Assembly (NCBI RefSeq): GCF_963517015.1
Contig: NZ_CAUQDV010000001.1
Span: forward strand, 2,176,001 to 2,240,000
Direction: 5' to 3'
Length of the DNA: 64,000 nucleotides
Source: an uncultured Devosia sp.
GTDB taxonomy: Bacteria; Pseudomonadota; Alphaproteobacteria; Rhizobiales; Devosiaceae
The notes below the pieces were generated by a model. The model did not search any database. It saw only the letters and a program-made list of their open reading frames with translations, and was not told the origin of the DNA. A program made the position numbers and the translations under genes. Positions 35,755-44,785 of this stretch are shown here, piece after piece. Each line of letters starts with the position of its first letter. Positions within the stretch are counted from its first letter, which is position 1.

Positions 35755-36837
35755 CGGGAATGGTAGGGGGCGGTGGGAATTGGTAGAGGCCTGGGACCTT
35801 GCTCGACATGAAAATACTCACATGTCTGCTGCGGCTTTTGGGCGATTAGTTTGGTTCGATTGGCCGCTATTGCGATTTTGAGCGCCGTCAACCTCGCGCA
35901 CCGTCCTGTGGAGAGCCGGCAGGCAAATCTCTCCAGATCCAGTCACGAGATCTGCCGCGCTGCCCAACGCGGCCTGCATTTGGGCAATGAGTAGATAGGT
36001 TGGCCGGCCTGTTTTCGATCCGTCGCGAGAGCCGGCCTTGACGGCGATGTGATCCGCAACCGCCCATTGGCATGCGTGTTCAGCAAAGCTTGTTAAGAGT
36101 ACCCGTATGACGAGCATCTCAGCATTCTTGCGCCTGGCAGCAGAAACCGATCAATACCGGGAGTGGTCATATCCCTCCCCGAGGTGGCCGAAGAGAGGTC
36201 GGTATATCAGGGGCTAGCGGTAGCTCAGGTTGCATTTCGCGGCGATGTCAAGTTTCACAACGATCTTTCGCTCTGGCAGGTCTTTCTGCTTTCTCCTAAC
36301 CTTCCATGGGTTGGGTCACTTCCTTGAAGTGTATCGGAAGCCGACGTGTGGCATCTTTGGGCTGTGTTGACTGGCTGGACCTGACCGACAGGTTGGCGTG
36401 CAGCCGTGCGGTTTGAAGCGGAAGCGACAAAGGCCCTGTACCGGATGGGCGACGTACATTGGGCATACAAAATTGTGCCGATTCCGCCAGGATTTCAGTG
36501 GGCCGCGCAACCGGACGTCCGCTTCGCCCCTGTTGCCGGTTTTCAACGTCACAAAAACCGCTTCAAGGATTGGACCCGAAAAAGGTGCGCCTTGCGAACA
36601 TCATCCGAAGCTGCCCTAGCCTCTGTTTCCTCAAGTGGCGCATCCGGCGTCAGGGTGTTTGGGAGCAGGTCCTTGCGACTGCGATCGCATGGTCGACTTT
36701 GGCGGCGCCTCGGGTGTTACTCGATTACGCCTGGACGATCTGGCGCTGCGGCAAACCACCCGCCTATCAGTGAAACGCCTTTTCACCCCGTCCGTGCCAA
36801 AGTGACCTAACTCAAAGCCGTCTGCTGGATGGTATCC
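35755..36837. other. About 1.1 kb without a confident gene; possible decayed coding sequence
   Basis: No frame here shows both a good start and family resemblance. On the plus strand, 36107 opens a frame that stops after about 36 codons. A second frame through about 36090-36327 reads like protein (for example GLAVAQVAFRGDVKFHND) but has no plausible start. A minus frame at 35818-36117 and a plus frame at 36406-36810 are also open and unrecognised. The mixture suggests remnants of frameshifted genes. The stretch is more AT-rich than the flanking operons. Confidence 0.4.
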
Positions 36838-37860
36838 TTATCGGCCGTAGGGATCCCAGCCGTTGGCCTGGAACAGGGCAATGATGTAGCCGTAGCAGAA
36901 GGCAAAGCCGGTCTCGAAGGGAGCGATACCATCGATCTCGGGAACGTGGTCGGGCATGATCATGCAGTCGACGCCGACTTCCTTGTAGATGCGCAGGCTT
37001 TCGGCCATGTCCATGTCACCATTGTCGGGGAAGACTTCGGTGAAGGAGAAGCGACCGCCCTTGATGTTGCGGAAGTGGACGTTGAAGATCTTGCCGCGCG
37101 AGCCGAACCAGCGGATCACGTCGCCGATTTCCTCCCGTGGGTTGACCAGGCTCTCGCCCACCGTGCCCTGGCAGAAATTGAGGCCGTGATACGGGCTTTC
37201 GGCAATGGAGACGAAGCGCTTCAGCCCCTCGACATGGGAGATCACGCTCTCTTCAATGCCGCGATAATTCGGCGGCGTCATCGGATCGTTGGGGTGGCAG
37301 GCGAGGCGCACCTTGTTGGCCTCGGCGACGGGAACGACACGTTCGAGGAAATAGGTGATGCGCTCCCAGAAGGCCTCCGCGCTGACCTGACCCGCTGAGG
37401 TCAACTCCTCGGCATTGGTGATCTCCTCGGCGCGGAAGGTTGGCACCAGGGCACCGCCACGGCCGCGCTCAGATGTGGTGCGCGGCACGCCCAGGTAGCT
37501 GAAATTATACTTGGCGGAGTGGACACCAAGCGAGGCCAGGTTCTCGATCAGCTTGCAGATGCCCTCGATCTGGCGATCGCGTTCATCGCCCTGGCCGAGC
37601 ACGATGGCGGGCGAGCTGACCTGGTTGATATCCGCGCGGTCGATGATGAGCGACGCCAGCGGCAGTTGCACCATGTCGAGCTTGAGGCCCGCGGCGTCGA
37701 TCCGCTCGATATGGCGGGCGATGTCATCGCGGGTCCAGTCGCGCGGATTGCCGACGGGGTCGACGCAGACGTGGTAGAGCCCAAGCTGCGCCAGCTGACG
37801 CAGATGGGCATCGCCGAATTCCTCCAGCATGCCGCCGCTCAACTGGGTGCCTACATACAT
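36838..37860 (-). CDS. Mannonate dehydratase-like protein (UxuA superfamily), paralogue 1
   Basis: This 340-residue TIM-barrel protein resembles mannonate dehydratase, which makes 2-keto-3-deoxygluconate from mannonate. Metal-site motifs are LACHPNDPMTPPN, YHGLNFCQGTVGES, NVHFRNIKGG and IMPDHVPEIDG. It is shorter than E. coli UxuA (394) and begins MYVGTQLSGG, as does its paralogue at 40260. ATG 37860 has GGAG at seven bases; ATG 37866 is too close. It is last in a minus-strand operon behind a GH1 enzyme. True substrate is uncertain. Confidence 0.82.
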   Translation of the reverse strand: MYVGTQLSGGMLEEFGDAHLRQLAQLGLYHVCVDPVGNPRDWTRDDIARHIERIDAAGLKLDMVQLPLASLIIDRADINQVSSPAIVLGQGDERDRQIEGICKLIENLASLGVHSAKYNFSYLGVPRTTSERGRGGALVPTFRAEEITNAEELTSAGQVSAEAFWERITYFLERVVPVAEANKVRLACHPNDPMTPPNYRGIEESVISHVEGLKRFVSIAESPYHGLNFCQGTVGESLVNPREEIGDVIRWFGSRGKIFNVHFRNIKGGRFSFTEVFPDNGDMDMAESLRIYKEVGVDCMIMPDHVPEIDGIAPFETGFAFCYGYIIALFQANGWDPYGR

Positions 37861-37924
37861 CGTCATTCTCCTCGTGTGTCGTGAGAGGTGCGGCCCGCTC
37901 GTCGGGCCGGGCCGCGTTCTTGTC

Positions 37925-39229
37925 TTACTTGGCCAGCATCTGCTGGAAGGCGCGATAGCTGTCCTTGGGCTGGCGGTCGAGCGTGACCGGGTCCATGCCG
38001 ACAAGGCCAAACTTGGGGGTGAAACCCTCGGCCCATTCGAAATTATCGATCAGCGTCCAGGCGATATAGCCGCGCAAATCAACGCCCTGCTTCTGGGCCT
38101 CGACCATGGCGGCAAAATGCCGGTCAAAGAAACTGATGCGCTTCTGCTCATCGGTTTCCGATGCGCCGTTCTCGGTGACATAGATCGGCAGGCCCGGATA
38201 GCGCTGGGATACCCGCACCAGAAATTCGGTCAGCGCCTCGGGAATGATTTCCCAGCCGACATTGGTCTTTTCCAGCGGCCCGCGCGCCTGCGTGAAGGGG
38301 AAGACCGGCACCTTGGGGTCGGCGGTATAGAGGAAGCGCGTATAGTAGTTGATGCCGACCCAGTCGAGGGGCTGGTTAAGCGTCGCCATGTCATCGCGCC
38401 AGTTCGCCGGCAGATGCGGCTCGAGAATGTCGGTGACCTTTTTCGGATATTCGCCCTTGAGCACGCCGTCGAGGAAGAACTGGTTGAAGATGGCATCGCC
38501 AAGCGCCGCCGCTTCGATATCCTCTGGCTTGTCGGAGGCCGGGTCACACTTTTCCATGTTGACCACGATGCCGAGGTTCTTGTTGGTGCCCACGTCGCGC
38601 ATCGCCTTGATGCCCAGGCCATGGGCCAGCAGCACATGGTGCATGGCGCGGGCCGTGGCGCGCACGTCGCGATAGCCGGGGGCGTGTGCGCCGAGGAAAT
38701 GGCTGAGTACGGTGATGCACCAGGGCTCGTTGAAGGTCGCAATGCTTTCCAGCCGCGAACCGAATTTTTCGGCGGCAAAGGCGGCATAGTCGGCAAAGGC
38801 CGAGGTCGTGTCACGGTTCATCCAGCCGCCACGGTCCTGCAGCGCGCTGGGCAGGTCCCAGTGATAGAGCGTGGCCAGCGGCTTGATATTGCGCTCCAGC
38901 ATGCCGTCGATCAGCCGGTCGTAGAAATCGACACCCTGCTGGTTGATGGCGCCGGTGCCCTCGGGGATCAGGCGCGACCACGAAAAGGAGAAGCGATAGG
39001 CGTCAAAGCCGCCGTCGCGAATGATGTCGAGGTCTTCCTCGAAGCGGTTGTAGTGGTCGCAGGCAATGTTGCCATTGTCGAAGTTGCGCGTATTGCCAGG
39101 CGTATTGGCAAACGTATCCCAGATGGAAGGGCCGCGGCCATCGGTCTGGCCGCCTTCGATCTGGTGAGCGGCCATGGCCACGCCGAACAGGAAATCGGGG
39201 CCGAAATCGGCGCGCTTGTGAGTAAACAT
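37925..39229 (-). CDS. Glycoside hydrolase family 1 beta-glycosidase
   Basis: This 434-residue enzyme releases a terminal beta-linked sugar. The acid/base Glu is in TFNEPW (about 168) and the nucleophile Glu in YVTENGA (about 353). The substrate-binding NFEWAEGF lies near the C-terminus and is typical of beta-glucosidases rather than the 6-phospho type. No signal peptide is present, so its substrate must be imported, presumably by the divergent ABC system. ATG 39229 has AAGGA eight bases upstream. ATG 39256, also with a good site, would add nine residues. Confidence 0.92.
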   Translation of the reverse strand: MFTHKRADFGPDFLFGVAMAAHQIEGGQTDGRGPSIWDTFANTPGNTRNFDNGNIACDHYNRFEEDLDIIRDGGFDAYRFSFSWSRLIPEGTGAINQQGVDFYDRLIDGMLERNIKPLATLYHWDLPSALQDRGGWMNRDTTSAFADYAAFAAEKFGSRLESIATFNEPWCITVLSHFLGAHAPGYRDVRATARAMHHVLLAHGLGIKAMRDVGTNKNLGIVVNMEKCDPASDKPEDIEAAALGDAIFNQFFLDGVLKGEYPKKVTDILEPHLPANWRDDMATLNQPLDWVGINYYTRFLYTADPKVPVFPFTQARGPLEKTNVGWEIIPEALTEFLVRVSQRYPGLPIYVTENGASETDEQKRISFFDRHFAAMVEAQKQGVDLRGYIAWTLIDNFEWAEGFTPKFGLVGMDPVTLDRQPKDSYRAFQQMLAK

Positions 39230-39322
39230 GGAAAATCCTTTGGGTGTGGCTGTCATGACGAGGCTCCCTGGCGGCGAGCCAGAGAGCCTGTGCGAGGTTC
39301 GAGGGAGGAACGAACCTCGGGA

Positions 39323-40225
39323 TCAGGAAATTTTGGCGATCAAGGCCTTGAGTTCGTCCATTTCGGCGCCGGTCAAGTCGGTCAGCGGCGGGCGCACGGG
39401 GCCGGCCTTGCGACCACGGGCTTCAAGACCCGCCTTGATGATCGACACGGCATAGCCCTTCTTGCGGTTGCGCAGTGCGACCAGCGGGAAGAAGAAGTCC
39501 TTGAGGATCTGGTCGGTGGTCGTCTTGTCGCCAGCGCGAAGGGCCGAATAGAACTTCTGCGCCAGCTCGGGCACGAAGTTGAACACGGCGGAAGAGTAGG
39601 TGGTGACGCCGGCCGAGAAATAGGCCTGGGCGTAGAGTTCATGGGTCGGCATGCCGCCGATATAGACGAGGCGATCTTCGAGCTTGGTGGTGATTTCGAT
39701 CACGCGATCGACTTCACCATGGCCATCCTTGAAACCAATCAGGTTCGGGCATTGGTCGCAGAGGCGCTGCAGGCTCTCGGCGCTGAGGATGATATTGTCG
39801 CGATTATAGACCACGACGCCAATACCGACCGCATCGCAGACGGCCTTGACGTGAGCGACGAGGCCATCCTGCTCGGCAAACATCAGATAGGGCGGCAGCA
39901 GCAGCAGGCCATCGGCGCCGGCAGCTTCTGCGGCCTTGGCCATCTCCACGGCCATGGCGGTGCCATAGGCCGCGCCACCCACGATCGGCGTATTGGTCGA
40001 GGTCGCCTTGGCGACCTTGGTGATATGGGCCACTTCCGCCGGAGTCAGCGAGAAGATTTCGCCCGTGCCGCCAGGCGCGAACAGAACCGAGGCCTTGTAG
40101 CCGTCTAGCCAGTCGATATGGGCCCGATAGGCGTCCTCATCGAAGGCCAGGTCCTTGGTGAAGGTGGTGACGGGGAAGGAAAGCAGCCCGCTACCAAGTG
40201 CAACCTTGAGTTCGGAAGGAGTCAT
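39323..40225 (-). CDS. kdgD: 5-dehydro-4-deoxyglucarate dehydratase (KdgD-type)
   Basis: This 300-residue member of the DHDPS/NAL superfamily should convert 5-keto-4-deoxyglucarate to 2-oxoglutarate semialdehyde with loss of water and CO2. The family pattern is clear: GLLSFPVTTFTKD, APGGTGEIFSLTP, VVVYNRDN with Tyr140, and LIGFKDGHGEVD with the Schiff-base Lys166. YSSAVFNFVPE and AGPVRPPLTDL near the end are also typical. No glucarate dehydratase or semialdehyde dehydrogenase accompanies it in this operon, which makes its role here unusual. Confidence 0.88.
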   Translation of the reverse strand: MTPSELKVALGSGLLSFPVTTFTKDLAFDEDAYRAHIDWLDGYKASVLFAPGGTGEIFSLTPAEVAHITKVAKATSTNTPIVGGAAYGTAMAVEMAKAAEAAGADGLLLLPPYLMFAEQDGLVAHVKAVCDAVGIGVVVYNRDNIILSAESLQRLCDQCPNLIGFKDGHGEVDRVIEITTKLEDRLVYIGGMPTHELYAQAYFSAGVTTYSSAVFNFVPELAQKFYSALRAGDKTTTDQILKDFFFPLVALRNRKKGYAVSIIKAGLEARGRKAGPVRPPLTDLTGAEMDELKALIAKIS

Positions 40226-40259
40226 GGGGAAAGTCCTGGGATAGATAGAGGTAATTGTC

Positions 40260-41234
40260 TCAGTAGGTATCGAGGGCCTGCAGCAGGGCGGCCGTGTAGC
40301 CGTAGCAATAGGCAAAGGCGACGCCCTGCGGATCGCGACCGGAAATGGCGGGCACGTGATCGGGCATGATCATGTATTGGTAGCCCACGTCCTTGTAGAT
40401 CTTGAGCGAAGCGGCCATGTCCATGTCGCCTTCATCGGGGAAGGTTTCCATGAAGCTCAGCTTGTGCCCGCGGATATTGCGGAAGTGCAGGTTGAAGATT
40501 TTGTTGCGGCTGCCGAACCAGCGAATGACGTCGCCGATCTCTTCGCGCGGATTGTCGAGCATTTCCCCGACCGTGCCCTGGCAGAAATTGAGGCCGTGGT
40601 AGGGGCTCTCGTGCATAGTCACGAATTTCTTGAGGCCATCCACGGTGCCCAGCACGCGCGTCACGCCCTTGTAGCCGGGCGGCGTATAGGGGTCATGCGG
40701 ATGGCAGGCGAGGCGAACCTTGTTGGCTTCAGCGACTGGGACCACGCGTTCGAGGAAATAGTCGATCCGCTCCCAGTTTTCCTCTTCCGACAAAACGCCG
40801 GCGAGGCCCGGGGCCGCATTCTGGTCGGTCTTGTCCCAGCGAAATGAGGCATTGAGCGAGCCGCCACGGCCCAGTTCGTCCGGTGTGCGCGGAATGCCGA
40901 TCAGGTTGAGATTATACTTGGCGGCCGGAATGCCGGCGGTCGCGCAGTTCTCGATCAGCTTGCAGATCTCGTCGATCTGCCGATCGCGATCGGGACCAGC
41001 CAGCAGGATGTCGGGATAAGTTGCCGTCTCGATCGGGCTCGAGGGCAGGGGCAGCTGGATCATGTCCAGGATCAGGCCGAAGCTTTCGACCTTCTCGCGC
41101 AGCGCCTTGAGGTCGTCCAGGGTCCAGGTGCCCAGCCTGGTATAGGGGTCCTGGCAGATATGGGTGATGCCAAGCTGCGACCAGACGCGATAGTCGTCGT
41201 CTTCGCGCGCCTGAAGCTGTGTCCCTACATACAT
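40260..41234 (-). CDS. Mannonate dehydratase-like protein (UxuA superfamily), paralogue 2
   Basis: This 324-residue protein is a clear paralogue of the 36838-37860 product. They share MYVGTQL, LACHPHDPYTPPG/LACHPNDPMTPPN, SPYHGLNFCQGTVGE and GDVIRWFGSR. It is the first gene of the catabolic operon, with AGGAGG just before its ATG. Differences near the N-terminus and the shorter length suggest a different substrate or stereochemistry. It lies 71 bases downstream of the GntR gene, with a candidate operator between. Confidence 0.82.
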   Translation of the reverse strand: MYVGTQLQAREDDDYRVWSQLGITHICQDPYTRLGTWTLDDLKALREKVESFGLILDMIQLPLPSSPIETATYPDILLAGPDRDRQIDEICKLIENCATAGIPAAKYNLNLIGIPRTPDELGRGGSLNASFRWDKTDQNAAPGLAGVLSEEENWERIDYFLERVVPVAEANKVRLACHPHDPYTPPGYKGVTRVLGTVDGLKKFVTMHESPYHGLNFCQGTVGEMLDNPREEIGDVIRWFGSRNKIFNLHFRNIRGHKLSFMETFPDEGDMDMAASLKIYKDVGYQYMIMPDHVPAISGRDPQGVAFAYCYGYTAALLQALDTY

Positions 41235-41252
41235 GGCATCCTCCTGATATGA

Positions 41253-41267
41253 GGTATGACATAATAT
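41253..41267 (-). promoter_or_regulatory. Candidate GntR/FCD operator before the catabolic operon
   Basis: GGTATGACATAATAT contains the odd palindrome TATG-A-CATA. It agrees at 11 of 15 positions with a site in inverted orientation at 42082-42096 before the ABC operon. It lies about 19 bases upstream of the first start. FCD-type GntR proteins often bind GTATGAC-like palindromes. Confidence 0.5.
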
Positions 41268-41305
41268 GAATATTTAGGGGATGTCGAGAGGGCTTTGGCG
41301 TTTCT

Positions 41306-42013
41306 CTACCGGGCGAGGCGGCGATAGCGCTTCTGGCTGCCGAGCAAGTGTTCGCGCATGGCGCTGCGAGCCGCCTCAGGGTCCTGATCGGCGATCGCAT
41401 CGAGAATCCGCTCATGCTCGGCGACGACGCCAGCCAGATAGGCCGGATCATTGGCGCTTGGCAGGGTGGGGAACTGACTGCGGGGAATCGAGCGTGGTCC
41501 GAAACGGTTCAGCGCATCGATGAAATAGCGGTTGTTCGTCGCGGCGCCGATGGCGACGTGAAAGGCGAAGTCCGCTTCAGTGGTCGCTTCGCTACGCGTA
41601 ACGCGATTGGCCATTTCGGAATGGGCCGCGCGAATCGCATTTTCTTGTTCTGCGGAGCGACGATAGGCAGCAATCGCGGCCGCTTCCGTCTCGATGGCCA
41701 TGCGAAATTCCAGCATTTCCAGCGTCTGCGGAATGCTCTGGATCTCGCCCGGTGTCAGATCGATGGAGGGCGCGCGAACCTGGTCGGCAACAAAGATTCC
41801 CTTGCCCTGGATCGGTGTGACGAGGCCCGCAGCGCGCAGCTCGGCAATGGCTTCGCGCACCACAGTGCGACTGACTTCGAACTGCTGTTCGAGTTGCGGC
41901 TCGGTTGGGAGCTGGGCACCGACGGGGAGGGCGCCGGATACGATTCTGCGGCGCAATTCGTCGATCACATTTTGCGCCAGACGAGGGCGCCGCCGTGTAA
42001 CCACTTGTTCCAT
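41306..42013 (-). CDS. GntR family regulator, FadR/FCD subfamily
   Basis: This 235-residue regulator has an N-terminal winged helix (about 10-75) with QLPTEPQLEQQFEVSRTVVREA and a C-terminal all-helical FCD ligand domain (about 90-230) with the usual metal-binding Asp/His positions (FAFHVAIGAATNN, EHERILDAI). Relatives such as UxuR, ExuR and LldR sense sugar acids or carboxylates. It is placed between the catabolic operon (same strand) and the divergent ABC operon, so it probably represses both. Confidence 0.92.
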   Translation of the reverse strand: MEQVVTRRRPRLAQNVIDELRRRIVSGALPVGAQLPTEPQLEQQFEVSRTVVREAIAELRAAGLVTPIQGKGIFVADQVRAPSIDLTPGEIQSIPQTLEMLEFRMAIETEAAAIAAYRRSAEQENAIRAAHSEMANRVTRSEATTEADFAFHVAIGAATNNRYFIDALNRFGPRSIPRSQFPTLPSANDPAYLAGVVAEHERILDAIADQDPEAARSAMREHLLGSQKRYRRLAR

Positions 42014-42081
42014 TTGTCCTCTTCCTCAACAAGAGCAGGTGAACGGCACCCTATTGCCATCGGCTTGGAAACGCCATAATC

Positions 42082-42096
42082 ATAATACGACATACA
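42082..42096. promoter_or_regulatory. Candidate GntR/FCD operator before the ABC operon
   Basis: ATAATACGACATACA, read on the minus strand as TGTATGTCGTATTAT, matches the 41253-41267 site at 11 of 15 positions. It lies about 45 bases before the binding-protein start and about 70 bases from the GntR start, so it could control both directions. Confidence 0.5.
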
Positions 42097-42140
42097 ACCG
42101 ACATGCTACGGCGAGTATGGTACAAGACGGAGGAGTCTTT

Positions 42141-43742
42141 ATGAAGCATTATTCGAAGCATCTGTTCGCAGGTGCCGCATTCGCCCTGATGGCATCGGTC
42201 TCGCCCTTGGCCTTCGCCGAGACACCCAATGACCAGCTGGTCGTCGGCACGTCGCTGGCCCAGGTTCTCTCGCTCGATCCGCAGCAGGGCACCGAGGTCA
42301 AGACCCAGGAAATCCTCGGCAATACCTATGACCGCCTGATCGGTTTCGACCCCGCGACCAGCGAATTGTTCGGCGAAATGGCCGAGAGCTGGGATATCGA
42401 CGAGACCGGCATTACCTTCCACCTGCGCGATGCCAAGTTCGCGTCGGGCAATCCCGTCACCGCCAACGACGCCGTCTTTTCGCTGGTGCGCCTGTTCAAG
42501 CTTGATCAGTCCGCTGCCGCCGGCCTCAAGACCTTCGGCTTCAACGCCGACAATGCCGAGACCCTGATCACTGCCGTCGACGACAAGACTGTTCGCGTCG
42601 ACTATGCCGAGCAGGTCATTCCCGAAGCCCTGCTTTATCGCCTTGCCAATGGCGTCGGCTCCATCGTCGATAGCGTCGAAGTGCTCAAGCACGTGGTCAA
42701 CAACGACTATGGCAATGAGTGGCTGCGCACCAATACCGCCGGTTCCGGTCCCTTCACGCTCCGCCGCTGGTCCCCCAATGACCTCGTTCTGCTCGAAGCC
42801 AATCCCAATTTCTGGGGCACTGCGCCTTCGATGAAACGCGTGCTGTTCCGCCATGTACCGGAAAGCCAGGCCGCCCGTCTGATGCTCGAACGCGGCGACA
42901 TCGATATCGCCAATGCCCTGACTGCTGCCGACGTGCGCTATTTCGAGGCCCAGGATGGCTTCAACATCGCCCAGGTCAAGACCGGTGGCTTCTATGCCCT
43001 GGCCATGAATGCCGGCCGCGAGCCGCTGGACAATCCCAAGGTGCGTGAAGCGATCCAGGCCTATGGCATCGACTATGCCGGCATTGCCGAAACGATCGTC
43101 GGACCCTATGGCCGCGTCCGCAACGTGCCGGCGCCCGAAGATTGGGCTGGCGCCATCCCCAACCCCGACTGGAAGCTTGATCCCGAAAAGGGCAAGGCGC
43201 TTTTGGCCGAGGCTGGCTATCCCAATGGTTTCAGCCTGACCATCAAGACCATCTCGCAGGCACCGCGCGTCGATATGGCAACCGCCATTCAGGCCAATCT
43301 GGCCGAGATCGGCATCACGGCCCGCGTGATCCAGGGAAATGGCGCCGATATCGTCGCCCAGCACCGCGCGCGCGATTTCGACCTGCTGATTCCGCAGACT
43401 TCGGCGGCTGACCCGACCGCTCTGGGTGCGTTGGATAATTTCACCAACAATCCCGACAATTCGGCCGAAGCCAACAATGCCGGCAATTTCGTCTGGCGTT
43501 CCGATTGGGACATCACCGATCTCAACACCCTGCGCGAGCAGGCCAATGCCGAGCTCGACGAAACCAAGCGCATGGAAATGGTCACGCAGCTGCAGGAAGA
43601 CTTCATGGCTTCCAATCCAGCCGTCTATCCGATGTTCGAGCGTTTCGAACCGGTTGTGGTCAGCGCCCGCGTTCAGGCCTATGACGCTCATCCATGGGGC
43701 CTGACGCGCCTCGAAGGCGTCACCAAGGGCGACGCGAACTAG
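42141..43742 (+). CDS. ABC transporter substrate-binding protein, family 5 (oligopeptide/saccharide type)
   Basis: This 533-residue periplasmic protein has a signal peptide (MKHYSKHLFAGAAFALM, cleaved near SPLAFAE). It shows the family 5 layout of DppA/OppA, with VLSLDPQQGTEVKTQEI near residue 45 and FTLRRWSPNDLVLLEANP near residue 210. Members of this family also bind oligosaccharides, nickel and opines. With a GH1 enzyme and sugar-acid genes next door, a saccharide ligand is more likely than peptides. The start has GGAGGAG upstream. It is the first gene of a five-gene operon. Confidence 0.92.
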   Translation: MKHYSKHLFAGAAFALMASVSPLAFAETPNDQLVVGTSLAQVLSLDPQQGTEVKTQEILGNTYDRLIGFDPATSELFGEMAESWDIDETGITFHLRDAKFASGNPVTANDAVFSLVRLFKLDQSAAAGLKTFGFNADNAETLITAVDDKTVRVDYAEQVIPEALLYRLANGVGSIVDSVEVLKHVVNNDYGNEWLRTNTAGSGPFTLRRWSPNDLVLLEANPNFWGTAPSMKRVLFRHVPESQAARLMLERGDIDIANALTAADVRYFEAQDGFNIAQVKTGGFYALAMNAGREPLDNPKVREAIQAYGIDYAGIAETIVGPYGRVRNVPAPEDWAGAIPNPDWKLDPEKGKALLAEAGYPNGFSLTIKTISQAPRVDMATAIQANLAEIGITARVIQGNGADIVAQHRARDFDLLIPQTSAADPTALGALDNFTNNPDNSAEANNAGNFVWRSDWDITDLNTLREQANAELDETKRMEMVTQLQEDFMASNPAVYPMFERFEPVVVSARVQAYDAHPWGLTRLEGVTKGDAN

Positions 43743-43756
43743 TTGGACGGCCGGTC

Positions 43757-44785
43757 ATGAAGGAATTCTCACTCATCGAGCTGGGCAAGCGGATCGGGCA
43801 ATTGCTCGTCAGCCTGTTCGTGCTTTTGGTCGTAACCTTCGTGATCGGCCGCCTGCTGCCGACGGATCCGGTGGGGGCCATCGTCGGCGAACTCGCCGAT
43901 CCGGCGACCTATGCTGCCATGCGGGCCAGGCTTGGTCTCGATCTGCCGGTCTACCAGCAGTTCTGGATCTACCTCACCTCGCTGCTGCAAGGCGATCTCG
44001 GCACCGCCATCCTCACCGGCAATCCGGTGCTCAAGGACCTGGGTGCGGCCTTCCCGGCCACGCTTGAACTGGCGACCCTGGCGGTCATCATCTCGACACT
44101 GCTCGGCGTTCCGCTGGGCATGATCGCCGCCTTCTTCCGCGACAGCTGGATCGACAAGCTGGTGCGCGTGCTCTCGCTGGTCGGCCACTCCATCCCGGTG
44201 TTCTGGTTCGGCATCGTCGGCCTGGTGATCTTTTACGCCACGCTCAACTGGGTCGGTGGCCCGGGACGCGTGGATGTCTATCTCGAAGGCCTGATCGAGC
44301 CCCGGACCGGCCTTCTGCTGATCGACAGCCTGCTCGTCGGCGACACCGAGGTGTTCTGGAACGCCGTCTATCACATCATTCTGCCCGCCTGCATTCTGGC
44401 CTATTCGGCCATGGCCTATATCACCCGCATGACGCGCAGCTTCACCCTGGAACAGCTCAACCAGGATTATGTCATCGCGGCCCGCGCCAAGGGCGCCTCC
44501 AACTGGCGCATCGTTTCGGGCCACCTCCTGCCCAATATCGCCGTGCAGCTGATCACCGTTCTCGCCATCGCCTATGGCGGCCTGCTCGAAGGCGCCGTGG
44601 TCACCGAAGTGGTGTTCTCCTGGCCAGGCATCGGTCAGTACATGACCAATGCCCTGATGATTGGCGACATGAATGCCGTCGTGGCGGCCACACTCATCAT
44701 CGGCATCATCTTCATGATCCTCAATTTCCTCTCCGATCTGGCTTATCTCGTGCTCGATCCGCGTACCCGCGAGGTGACGACATGA
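43757..44785 (+). CDS. ABC transporter permease, DppB type
   Basis: This 342-residue permease has about six membrane segments, the first near 14-35. It carries the DppB/OppB signature with YVIAARAKGASNWRIVSGH, the EAA loop that contacts the ATPase. FSWPGIGQYMTNALM near the end is also typical. It starts 14 bases after the binding protein and overlaps the next permease by four bases. Confidence 0.93.
   Translation: MKEFSLIELGKRIGQLLVSLFVLLVVTFVIGRLLPTDPVGAIVGELADPATYAAMRARLGLDLPVYQQFWIYLTSLLQGDLGTAILTGNPVLKDLGAAFPATLELATLAVIISTLLGVPLGMIAAFFRDSWIDKLVRVLSLVGHSIPVFWFGIVGLVIFYATLNWVGGPGRVDVYLEGLIEPRTGLLLIDSLLVGDTEVFWNAVYHIILPACILAYSAMAYITRMTRSFTLEQLNQDYVIAARAKGASNWRIVSGHLLPNIAVQLITVLAIAYGGLLEGAVVTEVVFSWPGIGQYMTNALMIGDMNAVVAATLIIGIIFMILNFLSDLAYLVLDPRTREVTT

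Noticed and set aside
36406..36810. Plus-strand frame of 134 codons in the gene-poor region
   Set aside because: No ribosome-binding site, no recognised similarity and an Arg/Ser-rich second half. Kept only as part of the possible debris region.
37829..40108. Plus-strand open frame of about 760 codons
   Set aside because: Antisense to GH1, kdgD and a UxuA-like gene, all of which show catalytic residues.
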